In this document: positions 17,267 through 25,889 of the stretch, piece after piece
Layout of the letters: each line of letters starts with the position of its first letter
Numbering within the stretch: the stretch's first letter is position 1
Assembly: GCF_001746915.1 (NCBI RefSeq)
Contig: NZ_MJGC01000078.1
Span: 1-41,349, forward strand
Origin: Desertifilum tharense IPPAS B-1220
Lineage (GTDB): Bacteria; Cyanobacteriota; Cyanobacteriia; Cyanobacteriales; Desertifilaceae
Reading direction: 5' to 3'
Length of the DNA stretch: 41,349 bases
The notes under the pieces: model-generated
Databases searched by the model: none
What the model saw: the letters and a program-made list of their open reading frames with translations, nothing else
What the model was told of the DNA's origin: nothing
Position numbers and translations under genes: made by a program

Positions 17267-18670
17267 ATGCGCCAGCTTATCCGGGTGGCGATCGCGATCT
17301 TCACTGCAATGGCGATCGCTCTAACTCATTCTCTCGCCATTGCCCAAACCCCAGTAGCAGAAGTCCGCATTCAACCCCAGACTATTATCGGTCAAGCGGG
17401 CTTTTTTCGCATTGGTCAATCGGCTCAGGGGCGGTGGTGGTTCCTCGATCCGCAAAACCGTCCGTTCTTCTACCGAGGCGTCACTTCTGTTAACCCCCGC
17501 TATCCTTCCCCCTATGCTCAATGGGTGACTCAGCACTATGGCGAGGATATTCAAGCCTTTCGCCAAACCACCTTTGAACGCCTGCAAAACTGGAACTTTA
17601 ACGCGTTGGGGGCTTGGACGGGGGAAGAACTCTGGGAACAGGGAATGCCCTATACTGTATTGCTAAACTTTGTGAGAGCGGGCAACCCCATTCAACAACA
17701 GGGTATTGGGCTTCCCGATGTCTTCGATCCGCAATGGGTTTCGGGTATTGATGCCAAAGCGCGGGAAGTTGCGGGTAAACTTGCCAATAGCAAGCAATTA
17801 ATCGGTTATTTTACAGATAACGAGCTAAGTTGGGCGCAACTGGAAACCCCAGATCGAACGGTGGATAGCAGTTTGTTGCTCGATCCCAACCTCAATCCTT
17901 CTTTGCTGCAATGGTTTCTCAGTTTAGAAACAGATCGCCCCGGATATCAAGCCGCTTGGGAATTTGTGCTAGCCAGACATCAGCAGAGTTTGGCGCAGCT
18001 ATCAACCGACTGGCAGGTTGAAATTGCTTCCCCAGCAAGCCTTGAGCAACTTACCTCTAGAGGCGTTGCTATTGTTTCATCGGGATACTTGGCAGATCAA
18101 GCCGCATTTTCTGCCCTATTTGCTCAACGCTACTTTGAGCTAACGTCAGCGGCCATTCACCGCTACGATCGCCATCATCTCATTTTGGGCTGTCGTTTCG
18201 GCGCGCCCCCCAGTCGCGAGATTTTTCAGGCGATGCGCCATCCTTGGGTAGATGTGGTTTCAGCGAATAACTATCGCTACGAAATGTTCGATCGCATGGA
18301 TATTTATTATCAAAATACCCATTTACCTATTCTCAATTCTGAGTTTAGCTGGGTTTACGGTCACTTCACCGGACGCCCTTTACCAGAGGAACCGGAAACA
18401 GAACGATCCGCCACCCAAAGAATGCTGGAACATGGAGAACAGGCCTTGCAAAGAGCCTTTCAGCATCCCGCGTTAATCGGTTATACCTGGTATCGTTGGG
18501 TTGATTTGCCGGAAAGTTCGCCCCCTGCCAATTATGGGCTAGTGACGTTGCAGAATGAGCCAAAACGCGAACAAACGGATGTATTAACCTGTTTGAATGG
18601 TAGTGCAGAGGCGATCGCGATCGGTCGGATAACAACAGCGAACTGCTGGCGGGGAAATGAAGGGAGTTAA
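17267..18670 (+). CDS. Secreted clan GH-A glycoside hydrolase, beta-agarase-like
   Basis: A 467-aa exported TIM-barrel protein. Residues 1-26 are a signal peptide (MRQLIRVAIAIFTAMAIALT, then HSLAIAQ). After GRWWFLDPQNRPFFYRGV, a pattern shared with agarase-like hydrolases, clan GH-A active-site candidates are visible: the acid/base Glu in YFTDNELSW (about 185) and the nucleophile Glu in ILNSEFSWVYG (about 358). GYTWYRWVD late in the barrel would line the substrate site. A marine-agar substrate is not implied; in cyanobacteria such proteins are uncharacterised and could act on the cell's own sheath polysaccharide. The start, 11 bases behind the 97-aa gene, has GAGGA just upstream. Confidence 0.78.
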   Translation: MRQLIRVAIAIFTAMAIALTHSLAIAQTPVAEVRIQPQTIIGQAGFFRIGQSAQGRWWFLDPQNRPFFYRGVTSVNPRYPSPYAQWVTQHYGEDIQAFRQTTFERLQNWNFNALGAWTGEELWEQGMPYTVLLNFVRAGNPIQQQGIGLPDVFDPQWVSGIDAKAREVAGKLANSKQLIGYFTDNELSWAQLETPDRTVDSSLLLDPNLNPSLLQWFLSLETDRPGYQAAWEFVLARHQQSLAQLSTDWQVEIASPASLEQLTSRGVAIVSSGYLADQAAFSALFAQRYFELTSAAIHRYDRHHLILGCRFGAPPSREIFQAMRHPWVDVVSANNYRYEMFDRMDIYYQNTHLPILNSEFSWVYGHFTGRPLPEEPETERSATQRMLEHGEQALQRAFQHPALIGYTWYRWVDLPESSPPANYGLVTLQNEPKREQTDVLTCLNGSAEAIAIGRITTANCWRGNEGS

Positions 18671-18733
18671 CGACTACCTACTGACCTCTGAGTTCTGCTA
18701 TAACTATCCACAATTAGCTCTTGAGGAAAAAGG

Positions 18734-19210
18734 ATGCTGCCTCACGAAGAGTTTACGATCGCCACTGCGCTTGATGGCGATCGCGTTTGCAAGCGGTTGC
18801 TAGAGGTGGTGGAACCCGTTCAAATGTCGCGACGCTTGTGGGATATACCCGACAAGCCCTATGAAGGCGAAATTGGCGATCGCACGTTCCGCATTAGCCG
18901 CATTCTCAATAACCGGAATTCCTTTGCACCCCTGATTATCGGGCGAATTAAAGAACAGGGTACGGGAAGCCAAATTGAGATTGAGATGAAACTTCACCCG
19001 TTTGTCAAGTTTTTCATCCTCTTTTGGCTAGGCGCGGTTGGGATAGGGTGCATTGGAGTGGCGATCGCAATCCTATCAAGGCAACGGTTTGAGTTACCCC
19101 TATTAATTCCCTATGGGATGTTCATTTTTGGTGCCTTGTTACCCTTTGTGGGTTTCAAGCCTGAAGCCCATCGTTCAAAACAATTTTTAATTAATTTGTT
19201 TCCAGATTAA
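18734..19210 (+). CDS. Hypothetical membrane protein, 158 aa
   Basis: The N-terminal 95 residues form a soluble region that ends in a beta-like stretch (GEIGDRTFRISRILNNRNSF ... IKEQGTGSQIEIEMKLHP). Two membrane helices follow: about 95-117 (FVKFFILFWLGAVGIGCIGV) and about 125-145 (ELPLLIPYGMFIFGALLPF). The C-terminal tail is short and basic. No family recognised. The ATG at 18734 is preceded by GAGGAAAAAGG, a good ribosome-binding site. It may be a sensor or lipid-interacting domain, but nothing in the sequence proves that. Confidence 0.7.
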   Translation: MLPHEEFTIATALDGDRVCKRLLEVVEPVQMSRRLWDIPDKPYEGEIGDRTFRISRILNNRNSFAPLIIGRIKEQGTGSQIEIEMKLHPFVKFFILFWLGAVGIGCIGVAIAILSRQRFELPLLIPYGMFIFGALLPFVGFKPEAHRSKQFLINLFPD

Positions 19211-19273
19211 CGCATAGCAAGCTTTAATCCATTTTGGGCAAAGAGAGATAGGCGATCGCACTTCGCCAGCCCC

Positions 19274-21874
19274 CTATTGTCTCTCCTGTTCTAAAGATTG
19301 CATTTCAGCCTGCACTTCTGCTAATAAGGGAATTTTCAGACTTTCGCTAATTTCTTGGGCTTGTCTAAGATAATTTCTCATTGACTCAATATCCTGGGAA
19401 GAGGTAGCGCGCTTGAGTTTTACTAACTCTAAAGACGCCCTTGCTAGATCGGCACGATTTTGATTATCTTGAAAAATCTCCAGACATTGCTCTAGATTTG
19501 TTTGGGCTAGAGCGTATTCCTTCATCAGGCGATAGGTAATGCCCAATTCGCATAGAGAATCGGCAATACTATGTCGAGCTTCAGCTTTTTGGGCTAAAGT
19601 TAGGCGTTTTTGAAATAGCTGAATCGCGGTTTGATATTCTCCCAATCCTCGCTGGCTGGTGCCCAATACATTTAGGGCATTCATTTCCTCCTGATTAGCA
19701 CCGTTATTTTGGACAATTCGGTAAGCTTGTAAACCCAAATTGAGGGCTTTTTTATAATCTCCCATCTTATTGTAGGTACGTCCTAGTAGGGTAATTCCAG
19801 TTGCTTTTTGTCGGAAATTATTAGTTTCTTCTACTGCTGCCAAATATTGTTGATTATAAAAGAGGGCTTGTTCGTAATCGCCAATCATATCAAATAGACC
19901 CCCAAGATTGCCTAGAGCCAGCATTTCCCCCTCAAAAAAATCATTTTGTCGAGCAATTTCTAAAGAACGCTTATGATAATTAGCGGCTTTGGGATAATTA
20001 CTAAGGCTAAAATTAGTAATTCCTAAAAAAGAAGCGGCTCGATAGACAAGTCGCCAATGGGAAATCTCTTCAGCAATGGTCAATCCCTCTTGCAAAATCT
20101 CCAGTGCTGTGTGATATTCGCCAACCGACTCATGGCTCAAACCCAAGTTACATAAAGCCTCAGCCTGACGACGGCGATCGCCGATTTGACGCGCGATCGC
20201 TAACCCGTGCTGATAATACTCCTGCGATTCGCGATGCTTTCCTAAATAAAAATAACCATATCCTAAGCGAGTGATAATATCGCTTTGCAGTCCAGCATCA
20301 GTTACTAATTGCTCTCCCAAACGCCAATTTTTGGGTAGTAATTCACTGTACAGATCGACAATTACATCAAAATAACGCCATTGATTTAGCCGGTCGTAAA
20401 TTGGCTCGATTGCCATTGCTGCTGCATCCCAATCTCCTGCTTGAATGGCGTGATAATGCGCTCTCATAAAGGGCTTTAGGTCTTGAATATCTTGCCATTT
20501 CTCCTCTGGCTTTGCTACCCACAGAAAATACTGATAAGCCAAACGATGGGCTTTCTTAAAAATAGAACCCTCTAGCAAGAAAGACGCTTTTTCTTGAACC
20601 AAAGGATGCATTTGATAAGAGGCTTGCGTCGCATTATAGTCCAGCAAATGCCGCCGCTTGAGTGCTTCAATCACTGTCTCCTTAACGGCTTGTTTCGGAG
20701 TTTCTGGGAGTTGCGCTTCTATTCCCGAAACAGATAGAGGATAATGATTAGTTTCATAAACAGAAATTTGACTCAAACACGCCAGTTCCTCATCACTTAA
20801 GCGATGAATGACCTGATCGATTAAAGCATCTAGCGTATTGACTAACAACCAATCTGTATTCGTTAAAAAGCGACAAACTTGTCCTTGAAATTCTGCGTCA
20901 TCTCGAATTAAGGCTGCAACAACTTCTAACGCCTTGGGGTGTCCATCATAGCGGGTTGCAAGAGCGGTTAATTCTTCGGGAGTAGCTTGTAAATCAAAGG
21001 CTTCTAGTAACTGAACTGCTGAGGGAATATCTAAGCCACCTAGCTTTAAAGTTTGAGTTTGCAAGCCTTGAATTTGGGCTAAAGTCTCGCGGCTGGTAAA
21101 TACAACCTTACTGCGATGTTCGTTTTCTGCGAGTTGCGTAAATAACCAGGCGTATTCATCGCATTCATCCGCAAAAAAGCCAGCGCGTTTGGCTTGCTTA
21201 GTTTGCAGAACCGTTTCCACATTATCCAAAACCAATAAACAAGGCTGACGCTTGAGGAGTTGTACCAGTCTAGCCGTCTTTTGGCGATCGCTATCCAAGA
21301 TTGTCGTTACTGGGGTAATTTCCCCCTGGGATAACTCTAGCAACAGCGAGTCCATTACCCCATCAAAACGCGGCGGTTTCCCCGTCACTGAACGTAAAGA
21401 TTCCCAGGCGGCTACCACAAAAGGGGCATTTTCCCCTTGTAACTCGCGAACCAACTGAGCAGCAAGCGTCGTTTTACCAATCCCAGCTAACCCGACGACA
21501 CAAACGGCGGTGATGGTAATCGCACGGGTAACAGGATTGAGTAATTGAGCTTTTAGGGTTTGGAGTTCCTGCGATCGCCCTACCCAGTTTTGCACGGGCG
21601 GTAGCTTTTCGGGAAGCGTAAATTGAGCGATCGCTAATTCTCGATGCGTAGCGTCTTCCCAGTCGGCTACCTCCCTCCAACTCACCTTCACCCCCTCGCA
21701 AATGGCGATAAACGTTTCTCGCCGGATGGCTTGTTGCGCCCAAAACCGCTTCAAAGTCGCCCTAGATGTAAACGCCGCTTGACACCACTCTGGGGCTGTT
21801 TTATTCCATCCCAGCGATTTTCTCGCCAAATCGACTTGTTTTAATCCTTTGCTCGATGCTCTTAACGACTTCAT
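19274..21874 (-). CDS. STAND NTPase with N-terminal helical domain, NB-ARC core and C-terminal TPRs
   Basis: An 866-aa signal-transduction ATPase. Residues 1-85 (LRASSKGLKQVDLARKSLGW ... RATLKRFWAQQAIRRETFIA) form a helical, HTH-like domain common at the head of cyanobacterial NB-ARC proteins. The NB-ARC begins at about 95 with WVGRSQEL. Its P-loop is GLAGIGKTTLA (about 128), Walker B CLLVLDNVE, then VVFTSRE and a GLDIPSAVQLL/GHPKALE region. A winged-helix arm covers about 350-440. From about 540 to 820 there are roughly seven TPRs (e.g. ALCNLGLSHESVGEYHTALE, LGRTYNKMGDYKKAL). STAND proteins oligomerise on ligand binding; bacterial relatives include regulators and antiphage sensors. No effector gene lies beside it, so the role is open. 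Confidence 0.88.
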   Translation of the reverse strand: MKSLRASSKGLKQVDLARKSLGWNKTAPEWCQAAFTSRATLKRFWAQQAIRRETFIAICEGVKVSWREVADWEDATHRELAIAQFTLPEKLPPVQNWVGRSQELQTLKAQLLNPVTRAITITAVCVVGLAGIGKTTLAAQLVRELQGENAPFVVAAWESLRSVTGKPPRFDGVMDSLLLELSQGEITPVTTILDSDRQKTARLVQLLKRQPCLLVLDNVETVLQTKQAKRAGFFADECDEYAWLFTQLAENEHRSKVVFTSRETLAQIQGLQTQTLKLGGLDIPSAVQLLEAFDLQATPEELTALATRYDGHPKALEVVAALIRDDAEFQGQVCRFLTNTDWLLVNTLDALIDQVIHRLSDEELACLSQISVYETNHYPLSVSGIEAQLPETPKQAVKETVIEALKRRHLLDYNATQASYQMHPLVQEKASFLLEGSIFKKAHRLAYQYFLWVAKPEEKWQDIQDLKPFMRAHYHAIQAGDWDAAAMAIEPIYDRLNQWRYFDVIVDLYSELLPKNWRLGEQLVTDAGLQSDIITRLGYGYFYLGKHRESQEYYQHGLAIARQIGDRRRQAEALCNLGLSHESVGEYHTALEILQEGLTIAEEISHWRLVYRAASFLGITNFSLSNYPKAANYHKRSLEIARQNDFFEGEMLALGNLGGLFDMIGDYEQALFYNQQYLAAVEETNNFRQKATGITLLGRTYNKMGDYKKALNLGLQAYRIVQNNGANQEEMNALNVLGTSQRGLGEYQTAIQLFQKRLTLAQKAEARHSIADSLCELGITYRLMKEYALAQTNLEQCLEIFQDNQNRADLARASLELVKLKRATSSQDIESMRNYLRQAQEISESLKIPLLAEVQAEMQSLEQERQ

Positions 21875-22185
21875 CGACTCTATCCTTTAGCTCTCGCAGG
21901 TTTACTACAGATTTTGCCCTAACTGAGCCAAAGTGAGCTAAAAACTGAGCCACGCTTTGAGCCAAAACAAACTCCGCGCTCTCTCTACTTAAGGCACTCT
22001 AAAAAAAGAGGTTAAAAATGACACGCTAGTTTTCGATCGTCCCTCGAATAAGTTGAAATCTAGGCGCTAGAAAAACTTAATCGCTATCAGCCTAAATTCA
22101 TACTTTCTTCACATAAATTCGGTGTGGATTCCCTGAGAAAAACCAGTACCTCTAAATTGTTTGCGGTTATCAATTTAACAATAGG
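21875..22185. other. Intergenic region between divergent genes, nothing specific
   Basis: These 311 bases are AT-richer than the genes and must contain the STAND gene's promoter. I looked for a signal-peptide-coding segment that might complete the PEP-CTERM remnant downstream and found none in any frame. No repeats or strong hairpins are visible apart from a weak CTCT/AGAG stem around an A-tract. Confidence 0.5.
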
Positions 22186-22536
22186 GTGAATCTCAATGAA
22201 TGTACGGACTCCGTTTCAATGGATCTCTATACGGTATCGGTGGGAAGTCAGGTTTTGGGTCAGTTTAAACCGGGTGAAACGATTGATTTTGTGGCGCTTC
22301 TCGGTTACGGGGTCAAAGAGTTTCAGGTGACGGGAATTAATGGTAATCTCGATTTTGCCGACCCCAGAGCGTTTCCCATTCAACTGGCGTTTAGCAATGA
22401 AACGGCGAGTTTTCGGATGAGAGCGATCGCAAAATCTCAAGATGTGCCTGAACCGAACTCTCCTACAACCTTACTTCTGTTGGGAGTAGGCGCGATGATG
22501 TTGGTACGGACTTCTAAGCGCCGTCTGAAGGCTTAA
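22186..22536 (+). pseudogene. PEP-CTERM protein, 3' remnant
   Basis: The C-terminus is a clear PEP-CTERM sorting signal: VPEPNSPTT, hydrophobic LLLLGVGAMMLV, then a basic tail RTSKRRLKA. Such proteins are exported, processed by an exosortase and attached to the cell surface or sheath. The preceding 80 residues (LYTVSVGSQVLGQFKPGETI ... IQLAFSNETASFRMRAIA) are beta-rich. There is no N-terminal signal peptide, which every functional PEP-CTERM protein needs; the frame opens at a weak GTG at 22186. A 5' truncation is the simplest reading. It could instead be an intact short gene with an unrecognised start, but the sequence upstream encodes no leader. Confidence 0.6.
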
Positions 22537-22584
22537 AGTCAAGCGCGATCGCATCTGAGATAACTATAAGGGCGATCGCGCTTT

Positions 22585-23088
22585 TCACTCTACCGCCTGC
22601 CCTCGCTCTAAAATTTCACCCACCGTTGACCAACCGGACGATTGGGCGTATTCTTCATCGTAAATTTCAATGTTTTCTAAAAAGGCGGTTCCTCTTTCCA
22701 GGTAACTGCCAATATCAAAGTTATACCAGCGCCTCCCGGAAAGGGATTGCAAACCAAAATAGCTTTCAGGAAGCAGGATAGAACCGCTAGCTTCAAGCTG
22801 AACTAAATCGACAATTTGCACTTTGAGGATTCGTTCAACTTCTTCAAAGGGAGACTCTACCGGAGTCTGGTGAATTAAATCAACCCATTCCGGCTGATAG
22901 TCTACAGGAGATTCGCTAAAACCTGCTTTGAAAAACCCGGCGATTTGGAGATAACTGGGAACTGCGATCGCGCGATAGGATTGAGCCACACTGAGCAGGG
23001 AACGCAAATAAACCGATAAAGGCGTTTGGCAATTTTTATACGCTTGAATCAGTTGCAGAATCAGTTCCCGTAAATCAATAGCTGTCAT
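22585..23088 (-). CDS. Hypothetical protein, 167 aa
   Basis: A soluble acidic protein with no signal or membrane segment. The N-terminal half is helical (MTAIDLRELILQLIQAYKNC, SVYLRSLLSVAQSYRAIAVP). The C-terminal half is mixed (YFGLQSLSGRRWYNFDIGSY, NIEIYDEEYAQSSGWSTVGE). No family recognised; the WYNFDIGSYLERG segment is probably a conserved signature. The ATG at 23088 lies 7 bases from a heptamer repeat (23096-23126), which therefore sits in its 5' region. Base usage and HIP1 sites match the resident genes. Confidence 0.7.
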   Translation of the reverse strand: MTAIDLRELILQLIQAYKNCQTPLSVYLRSLLSVAQSYRAIAVPSYLQIAGFFKAGFSESPVDYQPEWVDLIHQTPVESPFEEVERILKVQIVDLVQLEASGSILLPESYFGLQSLSGRRWYNFDIGSYLERGTAFLENIEIYDEEYAQSSGWSTVGEILERGQAVE

Positions 23089-23095
23089 ATAGCAA

Positions 23096-23126
23096 AGTGC
23101 TGAGTGCTGAGTGCTGAGTGCTGAGT
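23096..23126. repeat. Short heptamer array (AGTGCTG)4
   Basis: Four perfect AGTGCTG units plus a partial AGT. This is the reverse complement of the CACTCAG heptamer in the three composite elements, here without the core or G-rich part. It lies immediately upstream of the minus-strand gene starting at 23088. Confidence 0.9.
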
Positions 23127-23283
23127 TAAAATCGAGTGATTCTCATGCTTTGAGCAGTTCAGTCTGTCCTAACCCTACTGACTACAGCTATAACTCCTAT
23201 TTTTATCCAGTCTAGTTAGAAATGCGATTTCTCGGCTCTAGGCAGGCGGTACAATCCAAACCAGTGCTTGCGAATAGGGATTA

Positions 23284-24270
23284 ATGAAAGTACGAGAAAT
23301 TGGCGAACAAGGACTCTTAAAGCGCCTGCAAAGCTTCTGCGTGCCAGGTATGCTTGGCGATGATGCGGCTGTTCTCGCGACGCCCCCCGGAGAGCAACTG
23401 ATTGTTACAACCGATATGCTAGTTGATGGGGTACATTTTAGCGATCGCACTACCCCCCCAGACGCCGCAGGTTGGCGGGCGGTTGCTGCTAATTTATCCG
23501 ATCTCGCCGCAATGGGAGCAACCCCGCTAGGAATTACCGTAGGCTTAAGCTTAACGGGCGAGACTGAAGTGGCTTGGGTGGAACAACTCTACACCGGAAT
23601 GCGCGAGTGTTTGCAACGTTACGATAGCGGCATTCTGGGAGGCGACATCGTGCGATCGCCCCTAAAGGCTATCTCCATTACCGCCCTAGGTTCAGCCCCC
23701 TTGGAGCGGATTATAAGGCGGAATGCGGCCCAACCGGGAGATGCGATCGTGGTGACGGGAGTGCATGGCAGTTCGCGGGCGGGTTTAGAATTACTGCTGC
23801 ATCCCGAAAAGGGGGAGAATTTAACGGAGAGCGATCGCCATTCTCTCATTCAAGCCCATCAACGCCCCCAACCCCGCCTAGATATTCTTCCCCTACTCTG
23901 GGATATTCTGCCATCCCAAAGCGCGATCGCGGGTATGGATAGCAGCGATGGATTAGCCGATGCCATTATCCAAATTTGTCAGGCCAGCAACACAGGTGCA
24001 AGCATAGACCGCAATTTAATTCCCGCCTCCCCCGCCTTAACGCAACTCGTTCCCCCACCCCAGGCGCTACAATGGGCGCTTTACGGTGGCGAAGACTTTG
24101 AACTGGTACTCTGTCTCCCCCCCCAAGTGGCTCAACACTTCGTTCAACGCCTCCCCTCTGCTACCCTTATCGGAAAAATCACCCCAGAGACAGAGATTTC
24201 TCTAGTCGATCCCCAAAAGAAATACCCCGATGAACCCTTATCGCTCAATCGGGGATTTCAGCATTTCTAG
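23284..24270 (+). CDS. thiL: Thiamine-monophosphate kinase ThiL
   Basis: ThiL (328 aa) phosphorylates thiamine monophosphate to thiamine diphosphate, the active cofactor, using ATP. Family features are in order: KVREIGEQGLLKRL, the Mg/ATP-binding GDDAAVL (about 20-26), TTDMLVDGVHF (about 47-57), AANLSDLAAMGATPLG (about 71-86), GGDIVRSP and MDSSDGLADAI (about 219-229), and YGGEDFEL (about 267). ATG 23284 is the family start. There is no other thi gene nearby. The gene converges on gap2, and the composite repeat copy C fills the space between them. Confidence 0.95.
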   Translation: MKVREIGEQGLLKRLQSFCVPGMLGDDAAVLATPPGEQLIVTTDMLVDGVHFSDRTTPPDAAGWRAVAANLSDLAAMGATPLGITVGLSLTGETEVAWVEQLYTGMRECLQRYDSGILGGDIVRSPLKAISITALGSAPLERIIRRNAAQPGDAIVVTGVHGSSRAGLELLLHPEKGENLTESDRHSLIQAHQRPQPRLDILPLLWDILPSQSAIAGMDSSDGLADAIIQICQASNTGASIDRNLIPASPALTQLVPPPQALQWALYGGEDFELVLCLPPQVAQHFVQRLPSATLIGKITPETEISLVDPQKKYPDEPLSLNRGFQHF

Positions 24271-24282
24271 CTCCACCAGGAA

Positions 24283-24592
24283 TGGGGAATTGGGAGTTGG
24301 GAGTTGGGAGTTGGGAGTTGGGGAAAGAGGGTGGGGGGATGGGGGGATGGGGGGATGGGGGGAAAGAAAGTAAATCGGCTATTGTTCTAGATGCTTAACT
24401 TAGAACTCAGCACTCTGTTCCCACTCAGCACACCGCTACGCGGAAGCAAAAGCAACAGCACTTTCCACTCAGCACTCTATTCCCACTCAGCACTCAGCAC
24501 TTTACACTCAGCACTCTATTCCCACTCAGCACTCAGCACTTTCTACTCAGCACTAAGAGAAGCACTCAGCACTTTACACTCAGCACTCCTAG
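24283..24592. repeat. Composite heptamer-repeat element, copy C
   Basis: Order: GGGAGTT heptamers (24290-24325), GGGGGGAT octads (24331-24361), a unique core (about 24361-24415, containing GGCTATTGTTCTAGAT), then CACTCAG heptamers with TTTCCACT/TTTACACT spacers to the gap2 stop codon at 24589-24591. An 18-base insertion-like stretch with ACCGCTACGCGGAAG interrupts the CACTCAG part at about 24431-24450. It fills the whole thiL-gap2 gap. No terminator hairpin is visible for either gene, so the element probably serves as the 3' region of both. Confidence 0.88.
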
Positions 24593-25605
24593 GACCACTT
24601 CTGAGCGACTAACTCAGCCAAGTCAACGACGCGTTGAGAGTAGCCCCACTCGTTATCGTACCAAGCAATCACTTTCACTAAGTCGCCATCCATGACCATT
24701 GTCAGGCTAGCGTCAACGATGGAAGAGGCTTCGCTACCGCGATAGTCGCAGGAGACTAGCTCTAGTTCGCTGTATTCTAAAATACCTTTCAGCGGGCCCT
24801 GTGCTGCTTCTTGTAGGGCTTCGTTTACTTCTTCAGCAAAGGTTTTCTTTTCTACCTGAGCCACAAAGTCAACAACTGAGACGTTGGGGGTAGGAACGCG
24901 CATCGCAATCCCGTTCAGTTTACCTTTAAGTTCGGGGATAACTAAAGCGACTGCTTTGGCGGCACCTGTGGAGGTCGGTACAATGTTTAATGCGGCAGCG
25001 CGTGCCCGACGCACATCCCGGTGGCTCGCATCTAACAAGCGTTGGTCGCCAGTATAGCTGTGGGTGGTGGTCATGGTGCCTTTGATAATGCCGAATTTGT
25101 CATTCAGCACTTTCACCACGGGGGCTAAACAGTTGGTGGTGCAGCTTGCGTTACTCAAAACATTATAGGCGCTGGGATCGTATTGATCGTGGTTAACGCC
25201 CATGACGTAGGTTCCGATGTTTCCACCTTTACCGGGTGCTGTAATCAGAACTTTCTTGGCGCCAGCTTGGATATGCTTGGATGCTCCTTCCTCAGAGACA
25301 AAGACGCCCGTTGATTCGATAATGAGATCGATGTTCCAATCTGCCCAAGGCAGGTTTAAGGGGTTGCGATCCGATACGCATTTAACGGTGCGACCATCAA
25401 CGGTAATGGAGTTATCATCAGCACTGATGTCATAACCTTTCAATACGCCCAGCATGGAGTCGTATTTTAGCAGGTGAGCATTGGTTCTTGGGTCAGAGGT
25501 ATCGTTGATAGCAACGAGTTCGAGCTGGCTATTTTCTCTTCCCAACCAGCATCGCATAAAGTTACGTCCGATGCGTCCAAAACCATTGATCGCTACTCTA
25601 ATCAC
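24589..25605 (-). CDS. gap2: Glyceraldehyde-3-phosphate dehydrogenase, Gap2 type
   Basis: A 338-aa GAPDH of the photosynthetic (Calvin cycle, NAD(P)-dependent) class. The Rossmann start is [37 protein letters not shown] is typical of Gap2, where a residue other than Asp after the second beta strand permits NADPH use. The catalytic Cys155 is in [13 protein letters not shown] and the base His182 in [11 protein letters not shown]. Length and all signatures are intact. In cyanobacteria Gap2 can be inactivated through CP12 and PRK. It lacks the C-terminal extension of plant GapB. Its stop codon lies inside repeat element C. Confidence 0.97.
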   Translation of the reverse strand: MIRVAINGFGRIGRNFMRCWLGRENSQLELVAINDTSDPRTNAHLLKYDSMLGVLKGYDISADDNSITVDGRTVKCVSDRNPLNLPWADWNIDLIIESTGVFVSEEGASKHIQAGAKKVLITAPGKGGNIGTYVMGVNHDQYDPSAYNVLSNASCTTNCLAPVVKVLNDKFGIIKGTMTTTHSYTGDQRLLDASHRDVRRARAAALNIVPTSTGAAKAVALVIPELKGKLNGIAMRVPTPNVSVVDFVAQVEKKTFAEEVNEALQEAAQGPLKGILEYSELELVSCDYRGSEASSIVDASLTMVMDGDLVKVIAWYDNEWGYSQRVVDLAELVAQKWS

Positions 25606-25889
25606 TGCGTCTTGCCCTCTGTGTATTCAATAAAATGCCAGTTACTATCGTGAGGCTGTCAATGCCTTCTTGAAGATGGTGAGGGTTCTGAGTAAGCTAC
25701 ATCTTCGCGCAACATTTTAGGCGATCGCATTGCATCGCCTGCGACGCTGAAGGGCGCAATACTCGCGATACCCCTAAAAATTTGTATCCTCGATGTTGAA
25801 GATACCATAAAACTGTACCCACTTTCTGACCGCCTGTTGGGAGTGTTTTGAGTTGAGCGCGATCGCCTCGGCTGAGTCCAGGCGAAAGT
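25606..25889. other. Intergenic region nadD-gap2, with a non-credible open frame
   Basis: The gap2 promoter is presumably here. A minus-strand frame (to 25697) runs through it from inside nadD and reads fairly protein-like, e.g. GGQKVGTVLWYLQHRGYKFL, but it has no ATG start and overlaps nadD. I leave it uncalled. Confidence 0.4.
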
